From: Bordetella parapertussis
GTDB lineage: Bacteria; Pseudomonadota; Gammaproteobacteria; Burkholderiales; Burkholderiaceae_B
Direction: 5' to 3'
Assembly: GCA_945862495.1 (NCBI GenBank)
Contig: CAMAYM010000022.1
Coordinates: 1-28,629 of the forward strand
Length of the DNA: 28,629 bases
The notes below the pieces were generated by a model. The model had not been told where the DNA came from. It saw only the letters and a program-made list of their open reading frames with translations, and made no database searches. Numbering within the stretch: position 1 is the first letter of the stretch; every line of letters starts with the position of its first letter. Both the position numbers and the translations under genes were made by a program. Below, piece after piece: positions 1 to 8,052 of the stretch.

Positions 1-537
1 CGCAAACAACGCGGCGCAGCACTCGCCGAGACACTGATAGCGCTCCTGCCAATCCTGTTGCTGGGTAGTCTATGTATCGAACTGGCCCGCGGCTATCAGG
101 TCCGTCATCTGCTCATTCTGTCGCTACAGAAGGCAGCCCGAGTCGCTGCCGTGCATCATGCTGCGCCGCATGCTTGGCAGCCTGTCTTGCACGAGGCACT
201 CTCCACACTCTATGTACCTGCTGGTCACTACGCATCTCCCCAGGCGCGCAGAGACGCGACCTGCGAGGCCTTTAAACACGCGTTTCGTTTGCCATGCTGG
301 CAAGCAGTGGTGCTTCCCTCATCGCCTGAAACCATTCATTTACGTCTAATCTATTTGCACAGCCCGATGCAGGTGTGGCTAAGAGTCTTGCTGCAAAAAA
401 TTGTAGATCTGAGCGCCAGACGCAAAAAAACTGCTGTACCACAGCGCTCGCTTGAACGAGAGGCCCGGGGTTTGGGTTTGATTCCAATAGTGGTCGAATA
501 TCGGGTGTTTAGGCAACGTAGTACCGAGCGACCTTAG
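1..537 (+). CDS. TadE-like pilus assembly protein (5'-truncated by window edge)
   Basis: The reading frame is open from base 1 to the stop at 535-537, so the true start lies outside the window. The visible protein begins with RKQRGAALAET, followed by a hydrophobic stretch (about residues 12-24, ALLPILLLGSLCI). A basic stretch, a Gly-Ala motif with a nearby Glu, and a single N-terminal membrane helix form the usual TadE/TadG pseudopilin-like layout. The rest is a soluble domain of about 140 residues with two further cysteines (in DATC and LPCW) that could form a disulfide. TadE-type minor pilins normally work with the Tad/Flp pilus machinery, but none of that machinery is visible here. The gene is convergent with ftsB, with an 11-bp gap. 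The TadE assignment rests on N-terminal architecture only; the C-terminal domain is not recognised. Confidence 0.62.
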   Translation, partial: RKQRGAALAETLIALLPILLLGSLCIELARGYQVRHLLILSLQKAARVAAVHHAAPHAWQPVLHEALSTLYVPAGHYASPQARRDATCEAFKHAFRLPCWQAVVLPSSPETIHLRLIYLHSPMQVWLRVLLQKIVDLSARRKKTAVPQRSLEREARGLGLIPIVVEYRVFRQRSTERP

Positions 538-548
538 CAGGACGCCCC

Positions 549-917
549 TCAGCGTGGCGGCTGCTTTTGGGCTGGAGAGGCTCCGGGGGATGATGTGGGT
601 TTTGCTGGCGGCTTTGCAGCAGGCTTGAGCTCGGGCGCTTGGACGCCAGGAGGCAAGATTTGGACAAACACCTCGCCCTGACGCATCATGCTCAACTCGC
701 TGCGCGCACGCTCCTCTGAGGCCTCCGTGCCAGTGCGCAGATCTTCGACTTCGGCCGCAAGGGCCTTGTTGCGGGCTTTGAGACCCTCATTGATCATGCG
801 TTGATCCATCACTTGCGCCTGCAAGTCCCATACAGAAAACCATCCGCCCCGACCCATCCACAAGGGATATTGGATCAGCGCGACGAGTGCAATAATCACG
901 AGCAACAATAGACGCAT
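549..917 (-). CDS. ftsB: Cell division protein FtsB
   Basis: This 122-residue protein has one N-terminal membrane helix (about residues 2-20), then the WxxL-type junction and a coiled-coil segment (about 30-72), followed by a short conserved-looking segment and a Pro/Ala/Lys-rich tail (about 95-122). That is the DivIC/FtsB layout. FtsB joins FtsL and FtsQ in the inner membrane and helps activate septal peptidoglycan synthesis by FtsWI. The Pro-rich tail makes it longer than E. coli FtsB (about 103 residues). It is the last gene of the pyrG-kdsA-eno-ftsB series, and the eno-ftsB linkage is standard in beta- and gammaproteobacteria. The start has a weak AAGG ribosome site just downstream of an intergenic hairpin. 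Confidence 0.93.
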   Translation of the reverse strand: MRLLLLVIIALVALIQYPLWMGRGGWFSVWDLQAQVMDQRMINEGLKARNKALAAEVEDLRTGTEASEERARSELSMMRQGEVFVQILPPGVQAPELKPAAKPPAKPTSSPGASPAQKQPPR

Positions 918-932
918 GGCACCTTTTTTGCA

Positions 933-956
933 CGGGGACGGCGAGTCGCCGCCCCG
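933..956 (-). other. GC-rich hairpin in the eno-ftsB gap
   Basis: CGGGG-A-CGGC, a GAGTC loop and GCCG-CCCCG make a 9-bp stem with one bulged A, lying between the eno stop and the ftsB start. Read on the minus strand it is followed by GTGC and an A-run, not by Ts, so it is not a canonical intrinsic terminator. It may instead mark an mRNA processing or stability boundary between highly expressed eno and low-abundance ftsB; that role is inference. Confidence 0.55.
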
Positions 957-965
957 GCAGGTCGA

Positions 966-2252
966 TTAGCGCAGGTTGTAAAAAGCGTCGCGACCGGGAT
1001 AGGTCGCCACTTCTGCGAGCTCTTCCTCAATGCGCAACAACTGGTTGTACTTGGCCATCCGGTCAGAACGCGACAAAGAGCCGGTTTTGATTTGCATAGC
1101 GTTGGTCGCAACTGCGATATCTGCAATCGTTGAGTCTTCGGTTTCACCAGAGCGATGGGACACCACCGCGGTGTAACCAAAACGCTTAGCCATTTCAATC
1201 GCAGCAAACGTTTCAGTCAATGTACCAATCTGATTGATTTTGATCAAAATCGAATTGGCAATGCCCTGATCGATGCCTTGCTTGAGGATTTTGGTGTTGG
1301 TCACAAACAAATCATCGCCGACCAATTGAACCTTGCGGCCGAGTCTTTCCGTCAGGTGCTTCCAGCCCGCCCAGTCGTTTTCAGCCATGCCATCTTCGAT
1401 CGAAATGATGGGGTATTTGTCTACCCAAGTGGCTAACAAATCGGTAAGCGCTTCGGAGGACAACGACACTCCGCCCTCACCTTGCAAGGTATATTTACCG
1501 TCCCGATAAAACTCTGAGGCGGCACAGTCCAGACCCAGCGCGATCTGCGTACCAGGCTCATAGCCTGCATTTTCGATGGCGCGCAAAATCAGTTGAATCG
1601 CAGCTTCATGATTCGCGACGTTTGGTGCAAAACCACCTTCGTCGCCGACCGCCGTCGACATACCCTGATCATTAATAATTTTCTTGAGTGCATGGAATGT
1701 CTCGGCACCCATGCGCATCGCTTCGCGAAAGCTCGTCGCACCGATCGGCAAAATCATCAGTTCTTGCATATCGAGCGTATTGTTGGCGTGTGCACCACCG
1801 TTGATCACATTCATCATCGGCACTGGCATGCTCATCGGGCCGCTACCACCGAAGTAACGATAGAGCGACAAGCCAGACTCATCCGCTGCCGCACGTGCAA
1901 CAGCCATACTGGCGGCCAAAATAGCATTGGCACCAAGTCGGGACTTGCCTTCTGTACCGTCCAATTCAATCAGCGTACGATCCAGGAATGTTTGCTCCTG
2001 TGCATCCAAGCCCATCAAGGCCTCTGAAATCTCTGTATTGATATTTTCGACGGCGCGCAACACACCTTTGCCAAGATAGCGTGCTTTGTCACCATCACGC
2101 AGCTCGATCGCCTCACGGCTTCCGGTCGATGCGCCCGAAGGCACAGCTGCCCGTCCCATGGCGCCTGACTCAAGCAACACGTCACATTCAACGGTTGGGT
2201 TGCCACGTGAGTCCAGAATTTCACGACCAATGATATCTACGATTGCACTCAT
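966..2252 (-). CDS. eno: Enolase (phosphopyruvate hydratase)
   Basis: Enolase converts 2-phosphoglycerate to phosphoenolpyruvate in glycolysis and gluconeogenesis and is often part of the RNA degradosome. The protein has 428 residues from MSAIVDIIGREILDSRGNPT, the family's usual length. The N-terminal cap holds the flexible loop with SGASTG; the barrel carries the catalytic pair E205 (in GDEGGFAP) and K338, the Mg ligands D242, E286 (SIEDG) and D313, and the SHRSGETED substrate loop. I chose the start at 2252 because an AGGAAAG ribosome site precedes it and homologues begin there; the same frame is open 20 codons further upstream but would overlap the end of kdsA. It lies 31 bp after kdsA in the same operon. 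Confidence 0.98.
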   Translation of the reverse strand: MSAIVDIIGREILDSRGNPTVECDVLLESGAMGRAAVPSGASTGSREAIELRDGDKARYLGKGVLRAVENINTEISEALMGLDAQEQTFLDRTLIELDGTEGKSRLGANAILAASMAVARAAADESGLSLYRYFGGSGPMSMPVPMMNVINGGAHANNTLDMQELMILPIGATSFREAMRMGAETFHALKKIINDQGMSTAVGDEGGFAPNVANHEAAIQLILRAIENAGYEPGTQIALGLDCAASEFYRDGKYTLQGEGGVSLSSEALTDLLATWVDKYPIISIEDGMAENDWAGWKHLTERLGRKVQLVGDDLFVTNTKILKQGIDQGIANSILIKINQIGTLTETFAAIEMAKRFGYTAVVSHRSGETEDSTIADIAVATNAMQIKTGSLSRSDRMAKYNQLLRIEEELAEVATYPGRDAFYNLR

Positions 2253-2283
2253 GTCTATCTTTCCTAAAAAAATAAAAATTCTT

Positions 2284-3135
2284 TTACGTAAATTGTGACT
2301 CGAGAAAACCATGCCGCTTCACGACACGATCGAGCTCAACCAAGGTAATGAGCAAGTTTTTCATTTGACCAAGAGGTACTGCGTTCGGTCCATCGGACAT
2401 TGCCTGCGCGGGATTGGGATGTGTTTCCATAAAGAGACCAGCAATACCTGCCGCCACTGCAGCACGCGCCAGGACAGGCACAAACTCTCTCTGTCCACCC
2501 GAGGACGTGCCCTGGCCACCGGGCAATTGCACTGAATGCGTCGCATCAAACACAACAGGACATTGTGTTTCACGCATGATCGCAAGCGAGCGCATGTCAG
2601 AGACAAGGTTGTTATAGCCAAAGGACACACCGCGTTCGCAGACCATAATGTCCTCGGCGACACCCGCTTGACGCGCGGCGTGACGTGCTTTGTTGACGAC
2701 CTGCAACATGTCATGGGGTGCGAGAAACTGACCTTTTTTGATATTGACGGGCTTGCCGCTCGCGGCACAGGCTTCAATAAAGTCCGTTTGACGGCAAAGA
2801 AAAGCAGGGGTTTGCAGCACATCGACCACCGCGGCCACTGCATTGATCTGATCCTTGTCGTGTACATCCGTTAGTACAGGTACCTTGAGCTCAGCGCGAA
2901 CATCCGCCAAAATCTGCAAGCCTTCATCCATGCCTGGGCCACGATAGGACGTCCCAGAACTGCGATTCGCCTTGTCAAACGAGCTCTTGTAAATAAAAGG
3001 TATACCAAGCGCAGCCGTGATCTCTTTGAGCTGACCGGCTGTATCAAATGCCATTTGACGTGACTCAATGACACATGGGCCCGCAATCAGGAAAAAGGGC
3101 TGGTCTAGGCCTATATCGAATCCACACAGCTGCAT
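2284..3135 (-). CDS. kdsA: 3-deoxy-8-phosphooctulonate (Kdo-8-P) synthase
   Basis: KdsA condenses phosphoenolpyruvate with arabinose-5-phosphate to give Kdo-8-phosphate, the precursor of the LPS inner core. The 283-residue protein is a full-length DAHP synthase-like TIM barrel with IAGPCVIES near the N-terminus and RSSGTSYRGPG for substrate binding. Cys21 in AGPC, with H200 (DATHSVQLPG), E237 (METHPNP) and D248 (SDGPNA), forms the metal-site set of the metal-dependent class; the E. coli enzyme has Asn at the Cys position. The ATG overlaps the pyrG stop as TGATG, so the two are probably translationally coupled. Confidence 0.97.
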   Translation of the reverse strand: MQLCGFDIGLDQPFFLIAGPCVIESRQMAFDTAGQLKEITAALGIPFIYKSSFDKANRSSGTSYRGPGMDEGLQILADVRAELKVPVLTDVHDKDQINAVAAVVDVLQTPAFLCRQTDFIEACAASGKPVNIKKGQFLAPHDMLQVVNKARHAARQAGVAEDIMVCERGVSFGYNNLVSDMRSLAIMRETQCPVVFDATHSVQLPGGQGTSSGGQREFVPVLARAAVAAGIAGLFMETHPNPAQAMSDGPNAVPLGQMKNLLITLVELDRVVKRHGFLESQFT

Positions 3136-4784
3136 CAGGTGTCCTTGCGCTGCGTCTGATGCAACAGCGCAGCATTGATGTAACTGGTGAATAAGGGGTG
3201 ACCATCTCTAGGCGTTGAGGTGAATTCGGGGTGAAATTGCACGCCAACAAACCAAGGGTGATTCGGTAACTCCATGATTTCAGGAAGATTTTCAGTAGGA
3301 GTGCGTGCGCTAATCACAAGCCCCGCCTTTTCTAGGCGCGGCACATAAATATTGTTGACCTCATAGCGATGGCGGTGACGTTCGTTGACGTCTGGGCCAT
3401 AAATCTGATGCGCGAGTGAGCCAGGCTTGACCGGACATTTTTGTGAGCCTTTACGCATCGTGCCACCCAAGTCTGATTGCGAATCACGCTTTTCAGACAC
3501 CCCTTCACGATCCAGCCACTCCGTAATCAACGCCACCACAGGATGAGGCGAGGCGGGATCAAACTCTGTGCTGTTAGCTTGAGCTAAACCCGCTACATTG
3601 CGCGCGAACTCAATCACAGCCAACTGCATCCCTAAGCAAATACCCAAGTAAGGTACGTTATTTTCACGGGCAAAACGAATCGCTGCGATTTTGCCTTCGG
3701 TGCCACGTTTACCAAAACCGCCGGGGACCAAAATGGCATCAAACGACTTGAGCACCCCCACACCACCTTCCTCAATGCTCTCTGAGTCAATGTATTCGAC
3801 CTTGACGCGGGATTTGGTGTGAATCCCCGCGTGAATCAAGGCCTCGGTCAGCGATTTGTAAGACTCGGTCAGGTCGACATACTTGCCCACCATGGCGATG
3901 CGGACTTCGCGCTCGGGGTGTTCCAATCGATAGACCAAGTTGTCCCACATCGATAAATCAGCGGCGGGCGGATTGAGGTTTAAGACTTCACAAATTAGGT
4001 TATCCAGTCCTTGCTTATGCAGCATTGACGGGATTTTATAAATGGAATCCGCATCCCAGACCGAAATGACCGCATCAAGGGGGACGTTGGAAAATAAAGA
4101 GATCTTGGCACGTTCTTCGTCTGGAATCGGACGGTCCGCACGGCACAAAAGCGCATGCGGAATAATGCCGATCTCGCGCAGCTTTTGGACGGAATGTTGG
4201 GTGGGCTTAGTCTTGAGCTCTCCTGCAGAGGCGATAAAAGGCACCAGTGTAAGGTGGATAAAGGCCGCATTATTGCGACCGAGTCGCAGACTCATCTGAC
4301 GTGCCGCCTCAAGGAACGGCAAAGACTCAATATCACCTACCGTTCCACCGATCTCAACAATCGCAACATCTGTTGCACCATTCCATGACTGGTCGGCGCC
4401 TCGGGCAATAAAGTCCTGAATTTCATTGGTGATGTGTGGAATCACCTGAACGGTTTTCCCGAGATAATCGCCCCGTCGCTCTTTACGCAGAACGGATTCG
4501 TAAATCTGACCCGTCGTAAAGTTATTCACCTTGCGCATCTTTGAGGAAATGAATCTCTCATAATGCCCAAGATCCAAATCCGTTTCAGCACCGTCCTCGG
4601 TCACAAAGACTTCACCATGTTGAAACGGACTCATGGTGCCAGGATCAACGTTGATATAAGGATCGAGTTTGAGCAGGGTGACCTGCAGGCCGCGGGACTC
4701 GAGGATAGCAGCCAGCGACGCAGCGGCGATGCCCTTGCCAAGCGAGGACACCACACCACCGGTTACAAAGACAAATTTGGTCAT
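3135..4784 (-). CDS. pyrG: CTP synthase
   Basis: PyrG makes CTP from UTP, ATP and glutamine. The 549-residue protein has the N-terminal amidoligase domain (residues about 1-265) with the P-loop-like GGVVSSLGKG at 9-18, and a C-terminal class I glutamine amidotransferase domain. The latter has the oxyanion segment VPGGFGKRG, the nucleophile in LGICLGMQ, and the catalytic His/Glu in VQFHPEF. Length and motifs are complete. It is the first gene of the pyrG-kdsA-eno-ftsB series. A TATAAT box about 42 bp upstream and a hairpin overlapping the putative ribosome site suggest promoter and translation-level control (see the leader entry). Confidence 0.98.
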   Translation of the reverse strand: MTKFVFVTGGVVSSLGKGIAAASLAAILESRGLQVTLLKLDPYINVDPGTMSPFQHGEVFVTEDGAETDLDLGHYERFISSKMRKVNNFTTGQIYESVLRKERRGDYLGKTVQVIPHITNEIQDFIARGADQSWNGATDVAIVEIGGTVGDIESLPFLEAARQMSLRLGRNNAAFIHLTLVPFIASAGELKTKPTQHSVQKLREIGIIPHALLCRADRPIPDEERAKISLFSNVPLDAVISVWDADSIYKIPSMLHKQGLDNLICEVLNLNPPAADLSMWDNLVYRLEHPEREVRIAMVGKYVDLTESYKSLTEALIHAGIHTKSRVKVEYIDSESIEEGGVGVLKSFDAILVPGGFGKRGTEGKIAAIRFARENNVPYLGICLGMQLAVIEFARNVAGLAQANSTEFDPASPHPVVALITEWLDREGVSEKRDSQSDLGGTMRKGSQKCPVKPGSLAHQIYGPDVNERHRHRYEVNNIYVPRLEKAGLVISARTPTENLPEIMELPNHPWFVGVQFHPEFTSTPRDGHPLFTSYINAALLHQTQRKDT

Positions 4785-4831
4785 GTGTTTGACGCCTCAT
4801 GACGAGGCGTATGCGGGAAATTTGGATTATA
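4785..4831 (-). promoter_or_regulatory. pyrG promoter -10 box and RBS-overlapping leader hairpin
   Basis: On the minus strand a TATAAT sits at 4831-4826, with no convincing -35. Between it and the pyrG ATG is a perfect 7-bp inverted repeat, ACGCCTC and GAGGCGT (4792-4810), around a 5-nt loop. The only purine-rich ribosome-site candidate, GAGG, is inside the arm nearest the ATG, 10 nt before it. The predicted 5' end of the mRNA would begin in or near a TTTCCC run. Control of translation through this hairpin is inference. Confidence 0.5.
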
Positions 4832-4908
4832 GCTGTCTGACTCAGTTTTGCGGAAAACCCGTCTATATTTTTCAACAAAATTTCGCTTTCATTGCGGCAA
4901 AGCAGTTT

Positions 4909-6717
4909 TTAGGCAAGCGGCTCGGTTCGGTGTAACAACCACTGCAGTGCTGAACCCGATACTTTGGGGGCTAAACGCCTGCGAACCTCTGTGTGATAGG
5001 CATTAAGCCAGTCAATTTCATCCTGTCTCAGCTGCTTCAGTTGGATACAACGTGTATCGATTGGACAAAGCGTCAGCGTTTCAAATGCCAAAAACTCACC
5101 AAACTCGGACGTTCCTGCTGACACATTCGCAACCAGATTTTCAATCCGAATACCCCAGCGACCTGGGCGATAGAGTCCCGGCTCGTTTGAAGTGATCATG
5201 CCTGGTTGCATGGCGGTTTGAGGGCCTGGTGCCGCGCGATAGGAGATCACCTGCGGGCCCTCATGCACATTTAAGTAATACCCCACTCCGTGCCCCGTTC
5301 CGTGTCCATACTCTGCAAGCCGCGCCCATAAGGGCGCACGGGCTACAGCATCGAGCATAGGAGACGCCACGCCGCGCGGAAATCTCAGCCGAGAAAGCGC
5401 AATCATGGCCTGCAGTACCGCCGTGTAGTCGTCTTTTTGGGCAGCAGTTGGCTGTCCAACAGGGACCACACGCGTAATATCCGTGGTTCCCCCCACATAC
5501 TGACCGCCAGAGTCAATTAGGAGCAAGCCATCTCCTGCAATGGCCGAAAAAGACTCGGGGGTGGCCCGATAATGCGGCATCGCCCCATTGCGGTTATAGG
5601 CGGCAATCGTGCCAAAACTACGTGAAATAAACCCCGGCTGTTGACTACGCTGTGCAGTGAGTTGCTCATCAATCATCAATTCATTCAGCGGAACACTGTC
5701 ACAACGTGCAATCGCATCCTCAAGCCAGACAAAAAATGCGCACAAGGCCGCACCATCGTCCTCCATCACACGACGCACATGATTCAGCTCAAAGTCCGTT
5801 TTTTGTGACTTAAAAAATGTGCTCGGATTCGTCGCACGCACCAGCTGACAAGACACACGATCAATCAAGGCGCAGGTTGTCCGCGCAGGGTCAAACAACA
5901 GTCGAGACTCTACTGTTAGCGCGGCGAGTGACTGAGCGGCCTCTTGATAAGGGCGAACTTCAATGCCGTCGCTCGCCAACATCTGTGCCAAGTTGGCATC
6001 CACTTTATCGGGCAACACAAACAGCAAGATCTGCTCGGTCCCGATCAGAACATGTGCCAAAAACACAGGATTGAAACTCACATCCGCCCCGCGACAATTT
6101 AGCAGCCACGCAATATCGTCTAAAGTCGAAATCAGGTGCCACTGCACGCCCCGCTCCGCCATCTCGGCACGCACACGGGCAATTTTTTCCTGTCGAGACT
6201 GCCCCGCGTATTCAACCGGCAAATCACGAATAGGCGCAATCGGTAACGCAGGCCGATCCAGCCAACACTGACCAGGCAGGTCTAAGGATAAGTCGAGCTT
6301 GATCGCACGCGCGGCCAACTGCTCTTGCAAGGCTTCACGCGCAGCCAAACCGAGCGCACGACCATCTACCGCCACCACCCCGCCACTCGGGACATTCGAC
6401 CCCAACCAGGCGGCATGCGCAGGATCCGTCGCCACACCAATTTTCATGAGCGTGACGGGCGTTCCCGCGAGCTCTGCCTGCGCTTGGACCCAATAACGAC
6501 TATCTACCCAAATACCCGCAAAATCTTGTGTCACGACGACCGTGCCCACCGAGCCAGTAAACCCGGTCAGCCAAGGCCTGATTTGCCAATAAGCTGGCAG
6601 GTATTCGGACAGATGTGGGTCGGCAGAAGGAATCAGACAGGCATCTATGTGCGCCTGCTGCATACTTTTTCGCAGTGCAGTCAGTGCCTCAATTGGACTC
6701 AGAGCAGGAGTGTTCAT
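4909..6717 (-). CDS. pepP: Xaa-Pro aminopeptidase (aminopeptidase P, M24 family)
   Basis: Aminopeptidase P removes an N-terminal residue preceding proline. From MNTPALSPIEAL the protein has 602 residues and the three-domain layout of the long (about 600-residue, XPNPEP1-like) form: two creatinase-like N-terminal domains (about 1-310) and a pita-bread catalytic domain. All five dinuclear-metal ligands are visible: D402 and D413 (IDSGGQYVGGTTDITR), H476 (HGTGHGVGYY), E512 (SNEPG) and E526 (RIENL). I chose the start at 6717, 13 bp after dedA, because a start at 6774 would add 19 non-conserved residues and overlap dedA. No strong ribosome site is visible. The gene is last in the thioesterase-SCOT-dedA series, with no clear terminator after it. 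Confidence 0.93.
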   Translation of the reverse strand: MNTPALSPIEALTALRKSMQQAHIDACLIPSADPHLSEYLPAYWQIRPWLTGFTGSVGTVVVTQDFAGIWVDSRYWVQAQAELAGTPVTLMKIGVATDPAHAAWLGSNVPSGGVVAVDGRALGLAAREALQEQLAARAIKLDLSLDLPGQCWLDRPALPIAPIRDLPVEYAGQSRQEKIARVRAEMAERGVQWHLISTLDDIAWLLNCRGADVSFNPVFLAHVLIGTEQILLFVLPDKVDANLAQMLASDGIEVRPYQEAAQSLAALTVESRLLFDPARTTCALIDRVSCQLVRATNPSTFFKSQKTDFELNHVRRVMEDDGAALCAFFVWLEDAIARCDSVPLNELMIDEQLTAQRSQQPGFISRSFGTIAAYNRNGAMPHYRATPESFSAIAGDGLLLIDSGGQYVGGTTDITRVVPVGQPTAAQKDDYTAVLQAMIALSRLRFPRGVASPMLDAVARAPLWARLAEYGHGTGHGVGYYLNVHEGPQVISYRAAPGPQTAMQPGMITSNEPGLYRPGRWGIRIENLVANVSAGTSEFGEFLAFETLTLCPIDTRCIQLKQLRQDEIDWLNAYHTEVRRRLAPKVSGSALQWLLHRTEPLA

Positions 6718-6730
6718 TGATGACGAAAAG

Positions 6731-7378
6731 TTAGGGAGTTTTGAGTTTGGAAAATTTTGCACGCAACACAGCAATCACGCCTGGCAGCAAAGAAATAATA
6801 ATGATGCCCAAAATTACGGCAGTCAGATTGTCACGCACAAAAGGCAAGTTTCCAAACCAATATCCTGCTGCCGTTAACGACACGACCCACAGAATTCCGC
6901 CAGAAAAGTTATAGAGAAAAAACTTTTTTGGCGCCATCTTGGCAAAACCCGCCACAAAGGGCGCCATCGTGCGCGCAATAGGCAAAAACCGCGCAATGAC
7001 AATGGTCTGTCCGCCGTAGCGGTCAAAAAAGCCTTGGGTATAGGCCAGTCGTGCAGGATTCACCAATCTCGTGCGCGCAATCAGCGCTTTGCCGAACCAG
7101 CGACCCACTGAGTAGTTCACCGCGTCCCCCACAATCGCAGCCGTTGTTAACAACAGCATCAGCAACGGTAAGTCCATTTTTCCCATGGCACAAATCGCGC
7201 CTGCAACAAACAGCAACGAGTCACCAGGAAGCAAGCTAGCAAATACCAGACCGGTTTCAGCAAAAATAATGGCGACTAACAATACGTAGATCCAGGCGCC
7301 ATGCTGCTCGATAAACTGCAGCATGGTGCGATCGATATGCATCATCATATCGATCGCCATTGAGAGAAAATCCATCAC
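6731..7378 (-). CDS. DedA family inner-membrane protein
   Basis: This 215-residue polytopic membrane protein has the DedA/VTT signature: FAETGLVFASLLPGDSLL near residues 40-58, the GRWFGK segment, and YGGQTIVIARFLPIARTMAPFVAG containing the two conserved arginines. DedA proteins are inner-membrane transporters or scramblases linked to undecaprenyl-phosphate and phospholipid recycling and to proton-motive-force-dependent tolerance of peptides and alkaline pH. Several Met codons lie near the N-terminus (positions 1, 2, 7 and 11-13), so the exact start is uncertain by a few residues. It lies 6 bp after scoB and 13 bp before pepP, and is probably co-transcribed with both. Confidence 0.92.
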   Translation of the reverse strand: MMDFLSMAIDMMMHIDRTMLQFIEQHGAWIYVLLVAIIFAETGLVFASLLPGDSLLFVAGAICAMGKMDLPLLMLLLTTAAIVGDAVNYSVGRWFGKALIARTRLVNPARLAYTQGFFDRYGGQTIVIARFLPIARTMAPFVAGFAKMAPKKFFLYNFSGGILWVVSLTAAGYWFGNLPFVRDNLTAVILGIIIISLLPGVIAVLRAKFSKLKTP

Positions 7379-7384
7379 CCCGCA

Positions 7385-8041
7385 TTATCCTTTGAGCGCT
7401 GAAACATCCAGCTTGGCAGACGTCTTGGACTGGATTTCCTCGACGGTCACGCCTGGCGCCAGTTCCAAAAGATTGAGACCGTTTGGCGTGACTTCCATCA
7501 CACCTAAATCTGTAATCACCATGTCAATGACACCTACGCCAGTCAAAGGTAAGGTGCACTTCGGTAACAGTTTTAGGTCAGTTGTCCCATCTTTTTTGTG
7601 CGCAACGTGCTCCATCAGCACAATCACACGGCCAACGCCCGCGACCAAGTCCATCGCGCCGCCCATGCCCTTGACCATTTTTCCTGGAATCATCCAGTTG
7701 GCCAGATCACCTGTCTCAGAAACCTGCATCGCACCCAAAATCGCGAGATTAATTTTTCCGGCGCGGATCATGCCAAACGAGTCGGCAGAAGAAAAAATCG
7801 CAGAACCTGGCAACGTGGTCACCGTCTGCTTGCCGGCGTTGATCAAATCAGGATCCACTTCGCTATCAAGCGGATGCGGACCGATCCCGAGCAAACCATT
7901 TTCAGACTGCAACCAAACTTCCATGTCGTTCGGCACGTGGTTGGCTACCATAGTTGGCAAACCGATTCCCAAGTTCACGTAAAAACCGTCTTTCAATTCA
8001 CGCGCTGCACGCGCGGCCATTTCATCACGAGTCCATGCCAT
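7385..8041 (-). CDS. scoB: 3-oxoacid CoA-transferase subunit B
   Basis: This is the catalytic subunit of succinyl-CoA:3-ketoacid CoA-transferase (SCOT), which moves CoA from succinyl-CoA to acetoacetate or a related acid. The 218-residue protein carries the active-site Glu (E47) in SENGLLGIGP, which forms the glutamyl-CoA thioester intermediate, and the GGAMDLV segment. Its size matches the B subunit of two-chain SCOT. A GGAG-type ribosome site precedes the ATG. It sits 11 bp after scoA. A 3-oxoadipate transferase (PcaJ-like) is the main alternative, but no other beta-ketoadipate genes are present here. Confidence 0.93.
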   Translation of the reverse strand: MAWTRDEMAARAARELKDGFYVNLGIGLPTMVANHVPNDMEVWLQSENGLLGIGPHPLDSEVDPDLINAGKQTVTTLPGSAIFSSADSFGMIRAGKINLAILGAMQVSETGDLANWMIPGKMVKGMGGAMDLVAGVGRVIVLMEHVAHKKDGTTDLKLLPKCTLPLTGVGVIDMVITDLGVMEVTPNGLNLLELAPGVTVEEIQSKTSAKLDVSALKG

Positions 8042-8052
8042 CTTTGTTCTCC

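Noticed and set aside
6718..6774. 19-residue N-terminal extension of aminopeptidase P
   Set aside because: It overlaps dedA, is not similar to the family N-terminus, and the start at 6717 gives the expected length.
7323..7982. A 219-codon plus-strand frame opposite scoB
   Set aside because: Antisense shadow of scoB; no recognisable fold and Ser/Pro-rich composition typical of reverse-frame artefacts.
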